From the NCBI RefSeq assembly GCF_022354825.1, contig NZ_CP031168.1, positions 6,697,501 through 6,761,500 of the forward strand: 64,000 bases of DNA, given 5' to 3'. Positions within the stretch are counted from its first letter, which is position 1, and each line of letters begins with the position of its first letter. Below the pieces are notes generated by a model, which was not told where the DNA came from, searched no databases, and was given only the letters and a program-made list of their open reading frames with translations. Position numbers and translations under genes: made by a program. Below are positions 17,652-26,935 of the stretch, piece by piece. The stretch comes from Paenibacillus sp. H1-7 (GTDB lineage: Bacteria > Bacillota > Bacilli > Paenibacillales > NBRC-103111).

Positions 17652-18485
17652 TCAATCCTTGATAGCTCCTGCTGCGATATCCGATATAAACTGCCTGCTG
17701 ACGAACAGGAACATAACGACCAAAGGCAGCGTGGCCATCAGCGTCCCCGCCATAACCATGGCGTAGTCCGTTTTGTAAATCCCGTTCAACTGGGATAAGA
17801 CAATCTGCAGCGTATATTTCTCCGGATTGTTCAAGATGATGAGGGGCCACAAGTATTCGTTCCAGTTGCCCATAAACGTGAAAATACCGAGGAACGCAAG
17901 CGCCGGCTTCAGAATCGGAAGCGCGATATGCCAATAGATGCGGAAATGATTACAGCCGTCGATCTTGCCCGCTTGAATCAAATCGTCATGGACGGCGCCC
18001 TGCGCATACTGCCGGATCCAGAAAATACCGAACGCCCGGGCCATATCGGGAATGATCAGCGCTTTGTACGTCCCTACCCACCCCAGCTTTTGCATAATGA
18101 TGAAGGACGGAATAAGGGATAGCTGGCCCGGAATCATCATCGTTACCAGGAGCAGCACGAACAGCGCGTTTTTCCCGGGGAAATCGAATTTCGCAAAGAA
18201 AAAGCCCGCAAGAGAACAGAAAAACAGCACCAGCACCGTTGAGACGACGGACACGTAAACCGTATTGAATAGACCGCTGAAAAAATCGATATTGCTCAGT
18301 ACATTGCGGATATTGGTCATCAGCTGAGTACCCGGAAGCAAATTCGGCTTGGAGCTGAATATTTCGCTGTTCGTCCTTGTCGACATGACAAGCAGCCAAT
18401 AGAACGGGAACATGGAAAGTATGACCCCGCAGAGCAAGAACCCATGTAACCCTATTTTTCGAAACCACACATCCTGCCCAATCAT
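17652..18485 (-). CDS. Sugar ABC transporter permease (MalG/AraQ-type)
   Basis: This 277-residue permease has about six membrane helices, the MalG-type start with FPFYWLLVMSTRTNSEIF, and the EAA-like loop QAGKIDGCNHFRIYWHIALP near residues 180-199. It ends GAAI KD-like (AAGAIKD), typical of the group. AAAGGGGAT precedes the ATG at 18485. It is the last gene of a binding protein-permease-permease operon whose gene order, unlike the other two importers here, is the MalEFG order. The ATPase is absent. Confidence 0.93.
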   Translation of the reverse strand: MIGQDVWFRKIGLHGFLLCGVILSMFPFYWLLVMSTRTNSEIFSSKPNLLPGTQLMTNIRNVLSNIDFFSGLFNTVYVSVVSTVLVLFFCSLAGFFFAKFDFPGKNALFVLLLVTMMIPGQLSLIPSFIIMQKLGWVGTYKALIIPDMARAFGIFWIRQYAQGAVHDDLIQAGKIDGCNHFRIYWHIALPILKPALAFLGIFTFMGNWNEYLWPLIILNNPEKYTLQIVLSQLNGIYKTDYAMVMAGTLMATLPLVVMFLFVSRQFISDIAAGAIKD

Positions 18486-18502
18486 GCGCTATCCCCTTTC
18501 CG

Positions 18503-19447
18503 TTACTTTGATCCGCTTCGCTGAACGATGGCCCAGTTCAACACCGAGAACAGCCCGATGATAACAAACAGCCCCCAGGCTACAGCCGAGCCGTATCCGA
18601 ACAAGTTTTTCGTGAACGCCTGCTGATACAAGTAAAGAACGATCGTCATCCCGCCGCCCCCGGGTCCTCCGCTATCGCCCATAAATACTTGAGACTCGGT
18701 AAAAATTTGCATGCCGCCGATGGTTGAAGTGATGACGGTAAACAAAATGACCGGCTTGATCAACGGGATGGTGATGCCGAAAAACGTCTGCATAGGGCTT
18801 GCCCCGTCAATCCGTGCAGCCTCGTATAAAACGCTCGGAATGCTCTGCAATCCGGCCAAATAAATGATGGCGTTATACCCTGTCCAACGCCAGACAACCA
18901 TGGAGGAAATGGCGATCTTGATCCAAAACGGCGAATCCAGCCATTGAACGGGCTCCAATCCCAACGAAGTAATAATAAAGTTCAAGAAGCCGTAGCGATT
19001 GCCGAACAGCGTACCGAAGACAATAGCAACCGCAACGATTGACGTGACATTGGGCAGGAAGAAGCTGATACGGTAAAAGTCCTTATATTTCACAAGCGCC
19101 GAATGAAGCATAAAGGCGATAACCAGCGCCATGAACAGCATAGGAATCGTCGAGAACGCCCAGATTTGCAGCGTATTCCATATCGACTGCCAGAAGTTCG
19201 CATCCTCCAGCAAATAACGGAATTGATTCAACCCGACGAACTCCATCTCGCCGATGCCGTCCCATTTGTGGAACGCCAGATAGAGAGAGAAAACAATCGG
19301 GAATAAGCCAAATATGGCAAATAATATATAGAAAGGAGAAATAAACAGGTAGATGGCTCGATTCCGGTATATTTCCCGCCACAGCTGCCTTCCCTTCTTC
19401 AATTCGTAGCTCGCCCGGGAGCTTACGGGAGCTTCCGCGTTATTCAT
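18503..19447 (-). CDS. Sugar ABC transporter permease (MalF/UgpA-type)
   Basis: This 314-residue permease pairs with the MalG-type protein downstream. It begins with a charged cytosolic tail, then a first helix (YLFISPFYILFAIFGLFPI), and has the EAA loop EAARIDGASPMQTFFGITIP. The ATG at 19447 is chosen because GGAGGAGG precedes it; the frame is open for 45 more codons, overlapping the binding-protein gene, without a start of similar quality. A poly-Gly stretch GGPGGGGMT in a periplasmic loop is slightly unusual. Confidence 0.93.
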   Translation of the reverse strand: MNNAEAPVSSRASYELKKGRQLWREIYRNRAIYLFISPFYILFAIFGLFPIVFSLYLAFHKWDGIGEMEFVGLNQFRYLLEDANFWQSIWNTLQIWAFSTIPMLFMALVIAFMLHSALVKYKDFYRISFFLPNVTSIVAVAIVFGTLFGNRYGFLNFIITSLGLEPVQWLDSPFWIKIAISSMVVWRWTGYNAIIYLAGLQSIPSVLYEAARIDGASPMQTFFGITIPLIKPVILFTVITSTIGGMQIFTESQVFMGDSGGPGGGGMTIVLYLYQQAFTKNLFGYGSAVAWGLFVIIGLFSVLNWAIVQRSGSK

Positions 19448-19536
19448 AACCGGTGTCCTCCTCCTTTTATAAGCTGATTCATGAAAAGAAAGGGGACTCT
19501 TCTTTAACCTGCGAATCCCCTGACAGCCGTTAACGG

Positions 19537-20811
19537 TTAGCGCGAGAGCTCCTTCTTGATTTTCGTTATCGCATCGGTCCACGACTTCTCCGGATCTTTC
19601 CCCTGCTTCTCAATAAGAGGCAGCTCTTCCTTCAGGAACACCGTGTCGGGAACGGAAAATTTAGGACCGCGATAAGCAACCTTGACATTCTCGGCTGTTT
19701 TGGAGAAAATTTCTCCCGTTTTCTGACCGCCGAAGTAATCTTCCGAACGAGCCATTTTGGCATCGCTGTACACGCTCGGCGTAGACGGGAACAAATCCAT
19801 CGTGACGTACGATTGCAGCTGATTTTGCGGATTCATTAACCATTTGATGACCTCGTAAGCTTCCTTCGGATGCTTCGACGTTTTTAGTATGCTGATGAAC
19901 GATCCGCCGTTGTTGCCGTCTCCTCCCGGAGCACGGGCGATACGCCATTTGCCGGCCGTATCCGGCGAAGCGTCCTTCAAGATGCTCTTCATCCATACCG
20001 CACCAACGAACGACGCTATCGATCCGTTGCTCAGGGCCGCGTTCCATTCCGGCGTCGAACGGTCGAGCTTGGCGCTCAAATCGAATTTTTGCACAGCAGC
20101 AGCATAATCCCATGCCTTCTTCACATGCTCCTGATCACCGATAAACTTGTCTGACGTATCGAAATACAGCTTATCGCCTTGGCTTAACGCTTGGCTGAAT
20201 ACCGTTGTAATCGTATCCGTCATATAAGCGTTCGTAGCCGCCTTCACCTTTTTACCCGCTTCTATGTAGTCTTCCCATGTTTTCAATTTGGCCGCCACTT
20301 CAGCCGGCTCCGTCGGCAAGCCCGCTTTCTGGAACAAATCCTGACGGTAGAACAATGCCGTCGGCCCTGTATCCATTGGCAGCGCAATGAGAGACTTCCC
20401 GTCCGGCGTCACCGCTTGGCTCCATTTCCATTTCAAATAATCCTTCTCCAGCTCCTTGGCTCCCAGCTCGTAAAGGTTAACGAATTTGTTGGCATTCGGG
20501 AAAAACTCTCCAATCCATGTGTTCAAGCCTATAATATCGGGACCGCCGGCTCCGCCAGCCAATGTGGTCGTCAGCTTCGCCTTGAAGTCGCCGCCGATTT
20601 TTTCCGTTTTCAGTTCAATGTTAGGAAACTGCTTGCTCGCCTGTGCCAACAGCTCGTCATCAATCGATTTGTTCCAATACCATAAAGTCAGTGTGATTTT
20701 ACCCTTGGTACCCGGATCCTGTGAATTGGCAGCCGGCTGGCTGCTGCATCCGATTGCCGTAAACAGCAATAATGAAATGATGATGAGGCTAATCCATTTT
20801 TTGAAGACCAT
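19537..20811 (-). CDS. Sugar ABC transporter binding lipoprotein (family 1)
   Basis: This 424-residue lipoprotein has a signal ending in the lipobox TAIGC (Cys22) and a family-1 binding fold: ITLTLWYWNKSIDDELL at the start and GGPDIIGLNTWIGEFF further in, where aromatic residues usually stack on sugar. GGGGGA precedes the ATG at 20811. It is the first gene of the MalEFG-type operon and faces a soluble AraC regulator. A cre-like site 69-83 bp upstream suggests glucose repression. The ligand is unknown. Confidence 0.93.
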   Translation of the reverse strand: MVFKKWISLIIISLLLFTAIGCSSQPAANSQDPGTKGKITLTLWYWNKSIDDELLAQASKQFPNIELKTEKIGGDFKAKLTTTLAGGAGGPDIIGLNTWIGEFFPNANKFVNLYELGAKELEKDYLKWKWSQAVTPDGKSLIALPMDTGPTALFYRQDLFQKAGLPTEPAEVAAKLKTWEDYIEAGKKVKAATNAYMTDTITTVFSQALSQGDKLYFDTSDKFIGDQEHVKKAWDYAAAVQKFDLSAKLDRSTPEWNAALSNGSIASFVGAVWMKSILKDASPDTAGKWRIARAPGGDGNNGGSFISILKTSKHPKEAYEVIKWLMNPQNQLQSYVTMDLFPSTPSVYSDAKMARSEDYFGGQKTGEIFSKTAENVKVAYRGPKFSVPDTVFLKEELPLIEKQGKDPEKSWTDAITKIKKELSR

Positions 20812-20879
20812 GGGCTATTCCCCCTACATTCATAATGGAAAAGACGTTTCTCAACCTGAATTGACGAACAAATGCGAGG

Positions 20880-20894
20880 ATAAAGCGTTTACAA
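20880..20894 (-). promoter_or_regulatory. cre-like site before the second sugar importer
   Basis: On the minus strand TTGTAAACGCTTTAT matches the CcpA consensus WTGNAARCGNWWWCA at 13 of 15 positions. It lies between the importer operon and its divergent AraC gene, a normal place for catabolite repression. Confidence 0.45.
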
Positions 20895-21062
20895 ATAGGT
20901 ACAACCACCTCCCAAAAAACGCTCCGGTAGGTCCATGCTGTCTGTCCTGATATGTGGCATATTCTTATTATAAGATCTTGAAATGAATTGAAAATATAAT
21001 ATAATTCGGAATATATATGAGAATGTGAATATTGAGAAAAGAGATTAAAAGGAGACTCTGCT

Positions 21063-21902
21063 ATGACGATCCCATCTTTTCGCAAAATGTTCCTGCTGTC
21101 CGCCTTGGATCAGCAGCTCCCCTTCTACGTTGAAAGCATCGGTATAATGTCCCATCAGGAAAATATTTACAGGAACGAAGGCTATCCTTATTTTCACTGG
21201 CTCCAGACCATCGACGGAGAAGGAGAATTCACTTTCGGCAACGAACGGTTTCTGCTCCCTACCAATCAAGGCATTCTGCTTATACCCCATATTCCTCATT
21301 ACTACGAGGCTCGCACACCCGTTTGGACTACCATGTATATCACCTTCGGCGGAGACCAGATCCAATCGATCTTGACTTCGCTTGGTCTTCATCTGTCCTC
21401 CCTGTATAAATGGGAAGAACAATCACCGCTCGCAACCATTCTGGAACGCATTTTGGACAAAATAAAAATAGATTCGGATTTCTCCGAATTGGATTGCTCG
21501 ATCGAGCTGTACCAGTTTTTGATATGCCTCAAAAAATACGGCCAAACGAATAACCAGACCTCGCTATCCCGGCTGTACTCAAGGTTGAAGCCGCTTCTGA
21601 ACTGGCTGGATGAAGTGTGCCGGGACGAGAACATTACGCTCGATACGATGGCGCAGCGAGTACATATGAGTCCGCAGCATTTGAACAAATTGTTCCGAAG
21701 CACCTTCGGCATCAGTCCTTATTCGTACTTGATCCGGCTTCGCATTCAAAAGTCGAAGGAGGCTCTCGTAGCCCAAAGACAGACAAGCATCAAAGAAATC
21801 GCCAAAGACGTAGGCTTTTTGGATGTCAGCCATTTTACGGCCACATTCCGCAAGACAGTCGGCATGACCCCCGACCAATTCCGAAAGCTTCACACTTCTT
21901 AA
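21063..21902 (+). CDS. AraC-family transcriptional regulator with cupin-like sensor
   Basis: This 279-residue soluble regulator has an N-terminal cupin-like ligand domain (YPYFHWLQTIDGEGEF, followed by LLPTNQGILLIPHIPHYYEA) and a C-terminal AraC DNA-binding domain at about residues 180-277 (LDTMAQRVHMSPQHLNKLFR and VGFLDVSHFTATFRKTVG). AAAGGAGA lies before the ATG at 21063. It is divergent from the second sugar importer and probably activates it when a sugar binds. Confidence in family is high; ligand unknown. Confidence 0.93.
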   Translation: MTIPSFRKMFLLSALDQQLPFYVESIGIMSHQENIYRNEGYPYFHWLQTIDGEGEFTFGNERFLLPTNQGILLIPHIPHYYEARTPVWTTMYITFGGDQIQSILTSLGLHLSSLYKWEEQSPLATILERILDKIKIDSDFSELDCSIELYQFLICLKKYGQTNNQTSLSRLYSRLKPLLNWLDEVCRDENITLDTMAQRVHMSPQHLNKLFRSTFGISPYSYLIRLRIQKSKEALVAQRQTSIKEIAKDVGFLDVSHFTATFRKTVGMTPDQFRKLHTS

Positions 21903-21917
21903 CCCTTAAACAACAAA

Positions 21918-21957
21918 AACTGCCCTCAAGGCCAACGAGCTGGCTTTGAGGACAGTT
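21918..21957. terminator. Bidirectional terminator between AraC and lipoprotein genes
   Basis: AACTGCCCTCAAGGCC and GGCTTTGAGGACAGTT pair with two mismatches around an 8-base loop. The hairpin lies between two convergent stop codons. An A-run precedes it on the plus strand, giving T residues for the minus strand direction. Confidence 0.75.
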
Positions 21958-21977
21958 TCAACGTTCCTGTACGGTGC

Positions 21978-22889
21978 TTACTCAACCGTTATTTTGTTGT
22001 TGAAGTACACCATCCATGGAATTTTCGTATAGGTCCCAGATTCATCGTCGATTCTCTCGAAGGGATTCTCCACCACGATGAGCGTCAGATCGCTGAGCGG
22101 CCTTCCGCTTGGCGGCTCGAAGGCAAAGGGCAGGGAGATCAAGCCCTCCTTCCGCTCCGTCTTGCGGATAAAATGAACGGGCTGTTCCGCCTGCTCGTTA
22201 TTGACGAGAGCGGTAACGGCATACTTCTCTACCTCCGGCCTCGTAAAGAAGTGGAGATCATAGGACGATCCCGGCTCATGCTTGAACCGTTTCAGCATAT
22301 CGTTTAGGCTCGTCGGCTTTGGTCGGGTCAAAAATACGTTTCTGACCTTGCTTCCTTCGAGCTGCCCTACAGCCACTTCCTGAAACGCCGGCTCCGTCAC
22401 TTTGTCGCTGCCGATCAACAGGGTGGCGCGACGGTAATAATACGTCTCCATCGGACTAACCAGCTGATCGGTCATCAATGGCTTATCCGGATTGCGCACG
22501 GCGACGAGCAGCAGCTCATGGCGCCCGGCAGGAAGTCCGGTTAGCTCCACATCAAGCTGGCCGGAGCCGTTCGGAGCGGTTTCCATACGAATTGTCTTCA
22601 GCTGCTTGCCTCCGTAGCTCACCGCAGTTTGCTTGTAATCCAGCAAAAAATACAGCTCGAACGTATTTGTCTCCGGCATCTCGTTCAAAATTTGTATCGA
22701 AGGCCGAAACGGCTCTCCTTCCTGAAGCTGAAAAGTGAAGCCCCGGTTGTAGAGAGCATGCTTCTCCATCATACCGAGGCCAACCCGGTATGTTTTCGAC
22801 TTGTCCGTATTCATCGGCTTGACGGCTTCCCGGTTCGCGCAAGAGCTGGCCACTAGGACGAGAAGGAACAGCAAGAGCAGTTTTTTCAT
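21978..22889 (-). CDS. Lipoprotein of unknown function
   Basis: This 303-residue protein has a clear lipoprotein signal, MKKLLLLFLLVLVASSC, with Cys17 as lipid anchor. The mature part looks all-beta, with long alternating strands, and includes ELTGLPAGRHELLLVAVRNP, a pattern seen in Ig-like or carbohydrate-binding sandwiches. No known family is recognised. AGGAGAAGC precedes the ATG at 22889. It is 85 bp downstream of the two small secreted proteins and on the same strand, so may belong to the same surface-related group. Confidence 0.75.
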   Translation of the reverse strand: MKKLLLLFLLVLVASSCANREAVKPMNTDKSKTYRVGLGMMEKHALYNRGFTFQLQEGEPFRPSIQILNEMPETNTFELYFLLDYKQTAVSYGGKQLKTIRMETAPNGSGQLDVELTGLPAGRHELLLVAVRNPDKPLMTDQLVSPMETYYYRRATLLIGSDKVTEPAFQEVAVGQLEGSKVRNVFLTRPKPTSLNDMLKRFKHEPGSSYDLHFFTRPEVEKYAVTALVNNEQAEQPVHFIRKTERKEGLISLPFAFEPPSGRPLSDLTLIVVENPFERIDDESGTYTKIPWMVYFNNKITVE

Positions 22890-22974
22890 AAGCTTCTCCT
22901 GTTTGAGCGTTTTTGACCGGGAGGTACCTCTTCAATAAGTTTCTTTCAATGAGGGAGCCCCTGCTGTACTTTCC

Positions 22975-23367
22975 TTAAGGGCGGGTATCCAGTACAGCCG
23001 AGGTCATTTCTCTGAAATTGTACCAGTCGGCATGCGCATCATGCCAAGCGGTCAGATAGTAAAACTTGTTCTCCTGCACGGGAATTGCATTCGTCGTACC
23101 CACTTCGACAAAGCTGTCCGTATCGGTGGACGTATTCCCCGACCATACGGCCCAGCCGTCTTCCGTGATCGTAGCCTCGACGCCTACGCTGTAGTTCTGG
23201 CATGTGCCGGAGCATTGCAGGCCGGTAAACGCTGTGGCATCAATGTAACCGCCGGTATTGTTCATGTAAGAATAGTAGCTTGCGGTCGGGTTCGCTTGCG
23301 CACTGCCGGCCGCCAAGACAGAGACGAGAGCAAGCACGGCTGCTATCGTTTTATATTTCGGCTTCAT
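22975..23367 (-). CDS. Small secreted protein, paralogue B
   Basis: This 130-residue protein begins with a signal peptide, probably cleaved after AGSAQA (residue 25), so the mature form is about 105 residues. The mature part shows YYSYMNNTGGYIDATAFT, a CSGTC cysteine pair, GVEATITEDGWAVW and IPVQENKFYYLTAWH. The same layout appears in the neighbour 54 bp upstream, so the two are tandem paralogues. Many Thr, Tyr, Trp and Asn residues and no charged clusters suggest a compact beta domain. No family is recognised and no function is proposed. Confidence 0.8.
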   Translation of the reverse strand: MKPKYKTIAAVLALVSVLAAGSAQANPTASYYSYMNNTGGYIDATAFTGLQCSGTCQNYSVGVEATITEDGWAVWSGNTSTDTDSFVEVGTTNAIPVQENKFYYLTAWHDAHADWYNFREMTSAVLDTRP

Positions 23368-23421
23368 CTATATTCCTCCCATGGATAGAAGATAGGGTAT
23401 TCCGTTCTGCTGCGGTCAAGG

Positions 23422-23820
23422 TTAGAACGAGCTGGTCGTCGTCGTTCCCCATGAGAAGTAGGAGCCTTCCGACCAATGGTATGCCGTAGAATGGTAAGCT
23501 TTGCTGCTATCGACTGGAATGCTCCAGATCGTCGATACGACAGCCCAGCTGCTGCCACTATCGCTTACGTCCATGCTGTTCCATATTTGTACGTTATCCT
23601 CATACACGGTCATTTCTACGCCGGCCTGGTACAGCTGGCATTCCCACCACTCGCCGTCACAGCCCTCGTACGAGGTGTACGCCTCCGCTTCAAGATACGA
23701 GTCATTGTTGTAAATATAAGACCAGTAGTCCATAACAGGGCTGGCTGCTTGCGCACTGCCTGCAGCCAAAGCAAAGACAAGCGTAAACATAGCTAACATG
23801 GTTTTGAGCTTCGTTCTCAC
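23422..23820 (-). CDS. Small secreted protein, paralogue A
   Basis: This 132-residue protein has a signal ending AAGSAQA and a mature part with DYWSYIYNNDSYLEAEAYTS, a Cys pair spaced seven apart (C-DGEWWE-C), GVEMTVYEDNVQIW, IPVDSSKAYHSTAYHW and a Thr/Ser-rich end. Its order of motifs matches the downstream paralogue. Translation probably starts at a GTG (23820), because AAAGGAGG lies 7 nt before it; the earlier GTG has no ribosome site. Both genes look cotranscribed. Unknown family. Confidence 0.8.
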   Translation of the reverse strand: MRTKLKTMLAMFTLVFALAAGSAQAASPVMDYWSYIYNNDSYLEAEAYTSYEGCDGEWWECQLYQAGVEMTVYEDNVQIWNSMDVSDSGSSWAVVSTIWSIPVDSSKAYHSTAYHWSEGSYFSWGTTTTSSF

Positions 23821-24194
23821 AATGATTCCTCCTTTAAGGGTCACATGATAAATAATGCGCTTTCAAAACGAAAACCGCTTGCGTTTAGAAGAGGGCATCA
23901 CCTCCTTTAAAAGGCTAGTTTCAGGCATCATGAGCAATGTACAAAATACTGGGGCAGGATTCATGAGTGATGGTCTGTCTGCGGTCGGAAGATAACTGCG
24001 TCTGTGGGAGGATCGTTGATGTGACGATGTAAGCATAGCTTCTAGGTTCGGGCAACATTAGAGTATCATGCTCACGAACTTTCAGTCAATATATGGATTT
24101 TATGATATATATTGGTTTTATCTGCAAAACTAAAAGACAAGCCGCCGTCAGGGACTTGTCTCTGTGGTCATTCTTAATTAGTGGTTCATTATGG
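23821..24194. other. Intergenic gap before the secreted-protein pair
   Basis: This stretch holds the abfA terminator (24132-24160) and the leader of the secreted-protein pair. A near-perfect ribosome-site sequence, AAAGGAGGTGAT, occurs on the minus strand at about 23902-23913, but no properly spaced start codon follows it, so no gene is called. Confidence 0.5.
24132..24160 (-). terminator. Terminator of the arabinofuranosidase gene
   Basis: GACAAG (24136-24141) and CTTGTC (24155-24160) pair across 13 bases, with TTTTAG following on the minus strand. It lies 35 bp after the abfA stop codon. Confidence 0.6.
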
Positions 24195-25712
24195 CTATTG
24201 CTGTTTCGCCAGCCGGATGACATTCCATGAAAACTTCGGAAGCATAGATACGACGCGACCGTCCTTCACTTCGGCGTCTCCCCGGCTGTGCGGAGCTACG
24301 CGCCCTTGATGCTCCTTCGTGTTTCTCGCCTTCACGTCGTCGTTCTCTAATACGATATGCTCTACGACTCGGTATCCCTGGAAGCTGCGGATATCGCACT
24401 CCAGCAGCAGCGGTTCGTTCAAGTCGCGGTTCACGGCAAAGATCGTAAGCTCATTGCTCTCCTCATTGTATACCGCCGTAGACTCCAAATATGGGACATC
24501 CGTGAAGTCTTTGCTGTCATATTTCTGCGAATGGACGATAGGATTCAGCGCAACGCCTCGTCCGTATACGGACGCATGCATGTACGGATAGAATATCGTC
24601 TGCTTCCACGCTTCTCCCCCTTTGTCCGTCATGATCGGAGCGATAACGTTGACGAGCTGCGCCATGCAGGCGATCTTGACCCGGTCGGAATGCTTCAGCA
24701 GCGTGATCAGCATACAACCGACGAGAATCGCGTCTTCGAACGTATACACGTCCTCCAGCTGTGGCGGAGCGATCTGCCAAGGCTCCAGCTTCCGGTCCGC
24801 ATCGTGGGAATGGTACCATACGTTCCACTCGTCGAAGGACAAGTTGATCGTCTTCTTGCTTCGCTTCTTTGCTTTGACATAGTCGCAAATGGCGGTTACG
24901 GAACGGATGAACTGGTCCATGTCCAGCGATCGGGCCACGAAGTTAGCCGTATCGTTATCCCGGTTCGCATAGTACGTATGCAGCGAAATATACTCTACGT
25001 GATCATAGGTATGATCGAGCACGGTCGCCTCCCAATCGGCGAAGGTTTTCATCGCCCGGCTTGAGCTGCCGCATGCTACAAGCTCAATCGTCGGATCGAC
25101 CCACTTCATCACTTTCGCAGCCTCGACGGCAATGCGTCCGTACTCATCGGCGGTTTTGTGGCCGATTTGCCATGGGCCGTCCATTTCATTACCCAGGCAC
25201 CATGTCTTGAATTTGTGCGGCTGCTTGTAGCCGTGGGAAATCCGCAGATCGCTCCAGTAGGAGCCGGACGGATGATTGCAGTATTCGACCAGATTCCGTG
25301 CGGCGTCGATACCGCGCGTTCCGAGGTTTACGGCCATATTGACTTCGGTGTTGGCTTTTCTCGCCCAGTCGGCGAATTCGTTCGTCCCGACTTCGTTCGT
25401 CTCGATCGTTCTCCACGCCAGCTCCAGCCTTCTCGGCCGGTTCTCCTTCGGTCCTACACCGTCCTCCCAATTGTAGCCTGATACGAAATTACCGCCGGGA
25501 TAGCGGACCAAGGGCACATTCAGCTGCTGCACCAATTCGATGACATCCTTACGGAACCCCTGCTCGTCTGCAAGCGGATGGTCGGGCTCGTAAATGCCCT
25601 CATAGACACAGCGTCCCAAATGCTCGACGAACGATCCATAAATCCGTTTGTCGATAGTAGAAATAATAAAGTCTTTGTCGAGAATCATGTTCGCCTTCTT
25701 AAAGCTGCTCAT
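24195..25712 (-). CDS. abfA: Alpha-L-arabinofuranosidase, GH51
   Basis: This 505-residue enzyme releases terminal arabinose from arabinan or arabinoxylan fragments. It shows the GH51 acid/base Glu in CLGNEMDGPWQ (about residue 174) and the nucleophile Glu in LSFDEWNVWYH (about residue 293), with the RYPGGNFVSGYNWEDGVGP segment at 94-112. Length and lack of a signal peptide fit the intracellular form. AGAGGATG precedes the ATG at 25712. Two copies of the palindrome CGTGTGCGCACACG lie 41 and 97 bp upstream, so the next-door LacI protein very likely represses it. Confidence 0.96.
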   Translation of the reverse strand: MSSFKKANMILDKDFIISTIDKRIYGSFVEHLGRCVYEGIYEPDHPLADEQGFRKDVIELVQQLNVPLVRYPGGNFVSGYNWEDGVGPKENRPRRLELAWRTIETNEVGTNEFADWARKANTEVNMAVNLGTRGIDAARNLVEYCNHPSGSYWSDLRISHGYKQPHKFKTWCLGNEMDGPWQIGHKTADEYGRIAVEAAKVMKWVDPTIELVACGSSSRAMKTFADWEATVLDHTYDHVEYISLHTYYANRDNDTANFVARSLDMDQFIRSVTAICDYVKAKKRSKKTINLSFDEWNVWYHSHDADRKLEPWQIAPPQLEDVYTFEDAILVGCMLITLLKHSDRVKIACMAQLVNVIAPIMTDKGGEAWKQTIFYPYMHASVYGRGVALNPIVHSQKYDSKDFTDVPYLESTAVYNEESNELTIFAVNRDLNEPLLLECDIRSFQGYRVVEHIVLENDDVKARNTKEHQGRVAPHSRGDAEVKDGRVVSMLPKFSWNVIRLAKQQ

Positions 25713-25752
25713 TGCTCGCTACATCCTCTCTATTATCGTATTTATAATAGAC

Positions 25753-25766
25753 CGTGTGCGCACACG
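25753..25766. promoter_or_regulatory. LacI-type operator, copy 1 (abfA proximal)
   Basis: The perfect 14-bp palindrome CGTGTGCGCACACG lies 41 bp before the abfA start codon, directly upstream of a TATTAT hexamer on the minus strand (25744-25749), so a bound repressor would cover the promoter. Confidence 0.75.
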
Positions 25767-25808
25767 AAAATATCTTAAAAAAAGTGCGTGCGCTGCCGCA
25801 TCCGGCCT

Positions 25809-25822
25809 CGTGTGCGCACACG
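25809..25822. promoter_or_regulatory. LacI-type operator, copy 2
   Basis: The same 14-bp palindrome, 56 bp centre-to-centre from copy 1 and between the lacI-type stop codon and abfA. Two sites in this arrangement allow cooperative binding or looping. The next bases, GGTTATAACC, partly form another palindrome. Confidence 0.75.
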
Positions 25823-25847
25823 GTTATAACCAAAAAAAGCTGCCGGA

Positions 25848-26840
25848 TCATATCGAATGTCCGGTAATGATCTGGTAAGGAAGCAAAGGAACCTTCCTGG
25901 AGGTGCCTTGTTCGATCTGTTCGACCAGGCATTCGACGGCTTGCAGGCCGAACTCCTCTACCGCATATTCCACGGTGGATAAAGAAGGAGTCACATACTT
26001 CAGCACATCGATGTTATCGAAGCCCATAAGGCCGACATCGTCCGGCACGCGCAGCCCTCTGCTTTTCAAATGGTTCAGCACCTCCAGAGCGTAGCTGTCG
26101 CAAGAGCAGACGATAGCGGTTTTGCCCGAGCCGTCGGCAAGCTCCATTCTGCTGAGAGCGCCGATGTAGTCTTTGTCCGTTATGATAACAGGCGGTTCGT
26201 TCATTCCGCTCTCGGCAAGACCTTCCAGACAGCCTTGAAGCCTTTGCTCCTGCGTGTAAATGTTCGTCATTCCCTTGTAGGAAAGCGGGGGGCATATATA
26301 AACAAACCGCTCATAGTCGCGAGAGCGAATATATTGAACCGCCTCTTTCATCGCTTGACGGTCGTCGATACCGATATAAGTCCAGTGATCGGAGACATAG
26401 TTGCATATGGTGATAATGGGAATGCCGAGACTTTGCAAATAGTCGTCGAACGCTTCTCCTTCATTGATCGGGAACAAGATGATACCATCCACCTTGCGTT
26501 GGATCAAATGCTCAATGCATTTTCTCTCGTTGTCGGGATCCTTGCCTGTAAGCACCAGATCGACAAAATAGCCTTGACTGCGGGATGCGGCTTCTATCGC
26601 ATTCATCAACTGGGCGAAGGAGCGGTTGTACAAGTCGAACAGCACGACGCCAATCGTCATCGTCCTTCCCCTCGCGAGGCTTCTCGCCATATAATCCGGC
26701 TGATAATTCATCTCTCCGGCAACCTTCAAAATTTTGGCCTTGGTCTTCTCGCTGATTCCCGGCCTGCCATTCAGAGCGCGATCCACGGTACCGGGAGACA
26801 CTCCGCAAATGACAGCGATGTCTTTAATCGTAACTCCCAT
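25848..26840 (-). CDS. LacI-family transcriptional repressor
   Basis: This 330-residue repressor has a LacI helix-turn-helix at residues 4-25 (IKDIAVICGVSPGTVDRALNG), a hinge with MARSLARGRT, and a periplasmic-binding-like effector domain (MTIGVVLFDLYNRSFAQLM, later GLMGFDNIDVLKYVTPSLST). It lies upstream of abfA on the same strand. Three identical palindromes flank it: one in its own leader and two before abfA, so it probably represses both. The effector is likely arabinose or an arabino-oligosaccharide, by context. Confidence 0.95.
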   Translation of the reverse strand: MGVTIKDIAVICGVSPGTVDRALNGRPGISEKTKAKILKVAGEMNYQPDYMARSLARGRTMTIGVVLFDLYNRSFAQLMNAIEAASRSQGYFVDLVLTGKDPDNERKCIEHLIQRKVDGIILFPINEGEAFDDYLQSLGIPIITICNYVSDHWTYIGIDDRQAMKEAVQYIRSRDYERFVYICPPLSYKGMTNIYTQEQRLQGCLEGLAESGMNEPPVIITDKDYIGALSRMELADGSGKTAIVCSCDSYALEVLNHLKSRGLRVPDDVGLMGFDNIDVLKYVTPSLSTVEYAVEEFGLQAVECLVEQIEQGTSRKVPLLPYQIITGHSI

Positions 26841-26935
26841 TGTTCCTCCTGAGGTGACTGCTGCGATGTATCCGGCTGAATTTCATAAATGCCGCATTGG
26901 TGTAAAAAATCATTCCGCGACGAATACGATGGTTT

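Noticed and set aside
23902..23913. Perfect ribosome-site sequence on the minus strand
   Set aside because: The only near start codon is two bases away and would give an 11-residue peptide; no gene is called.
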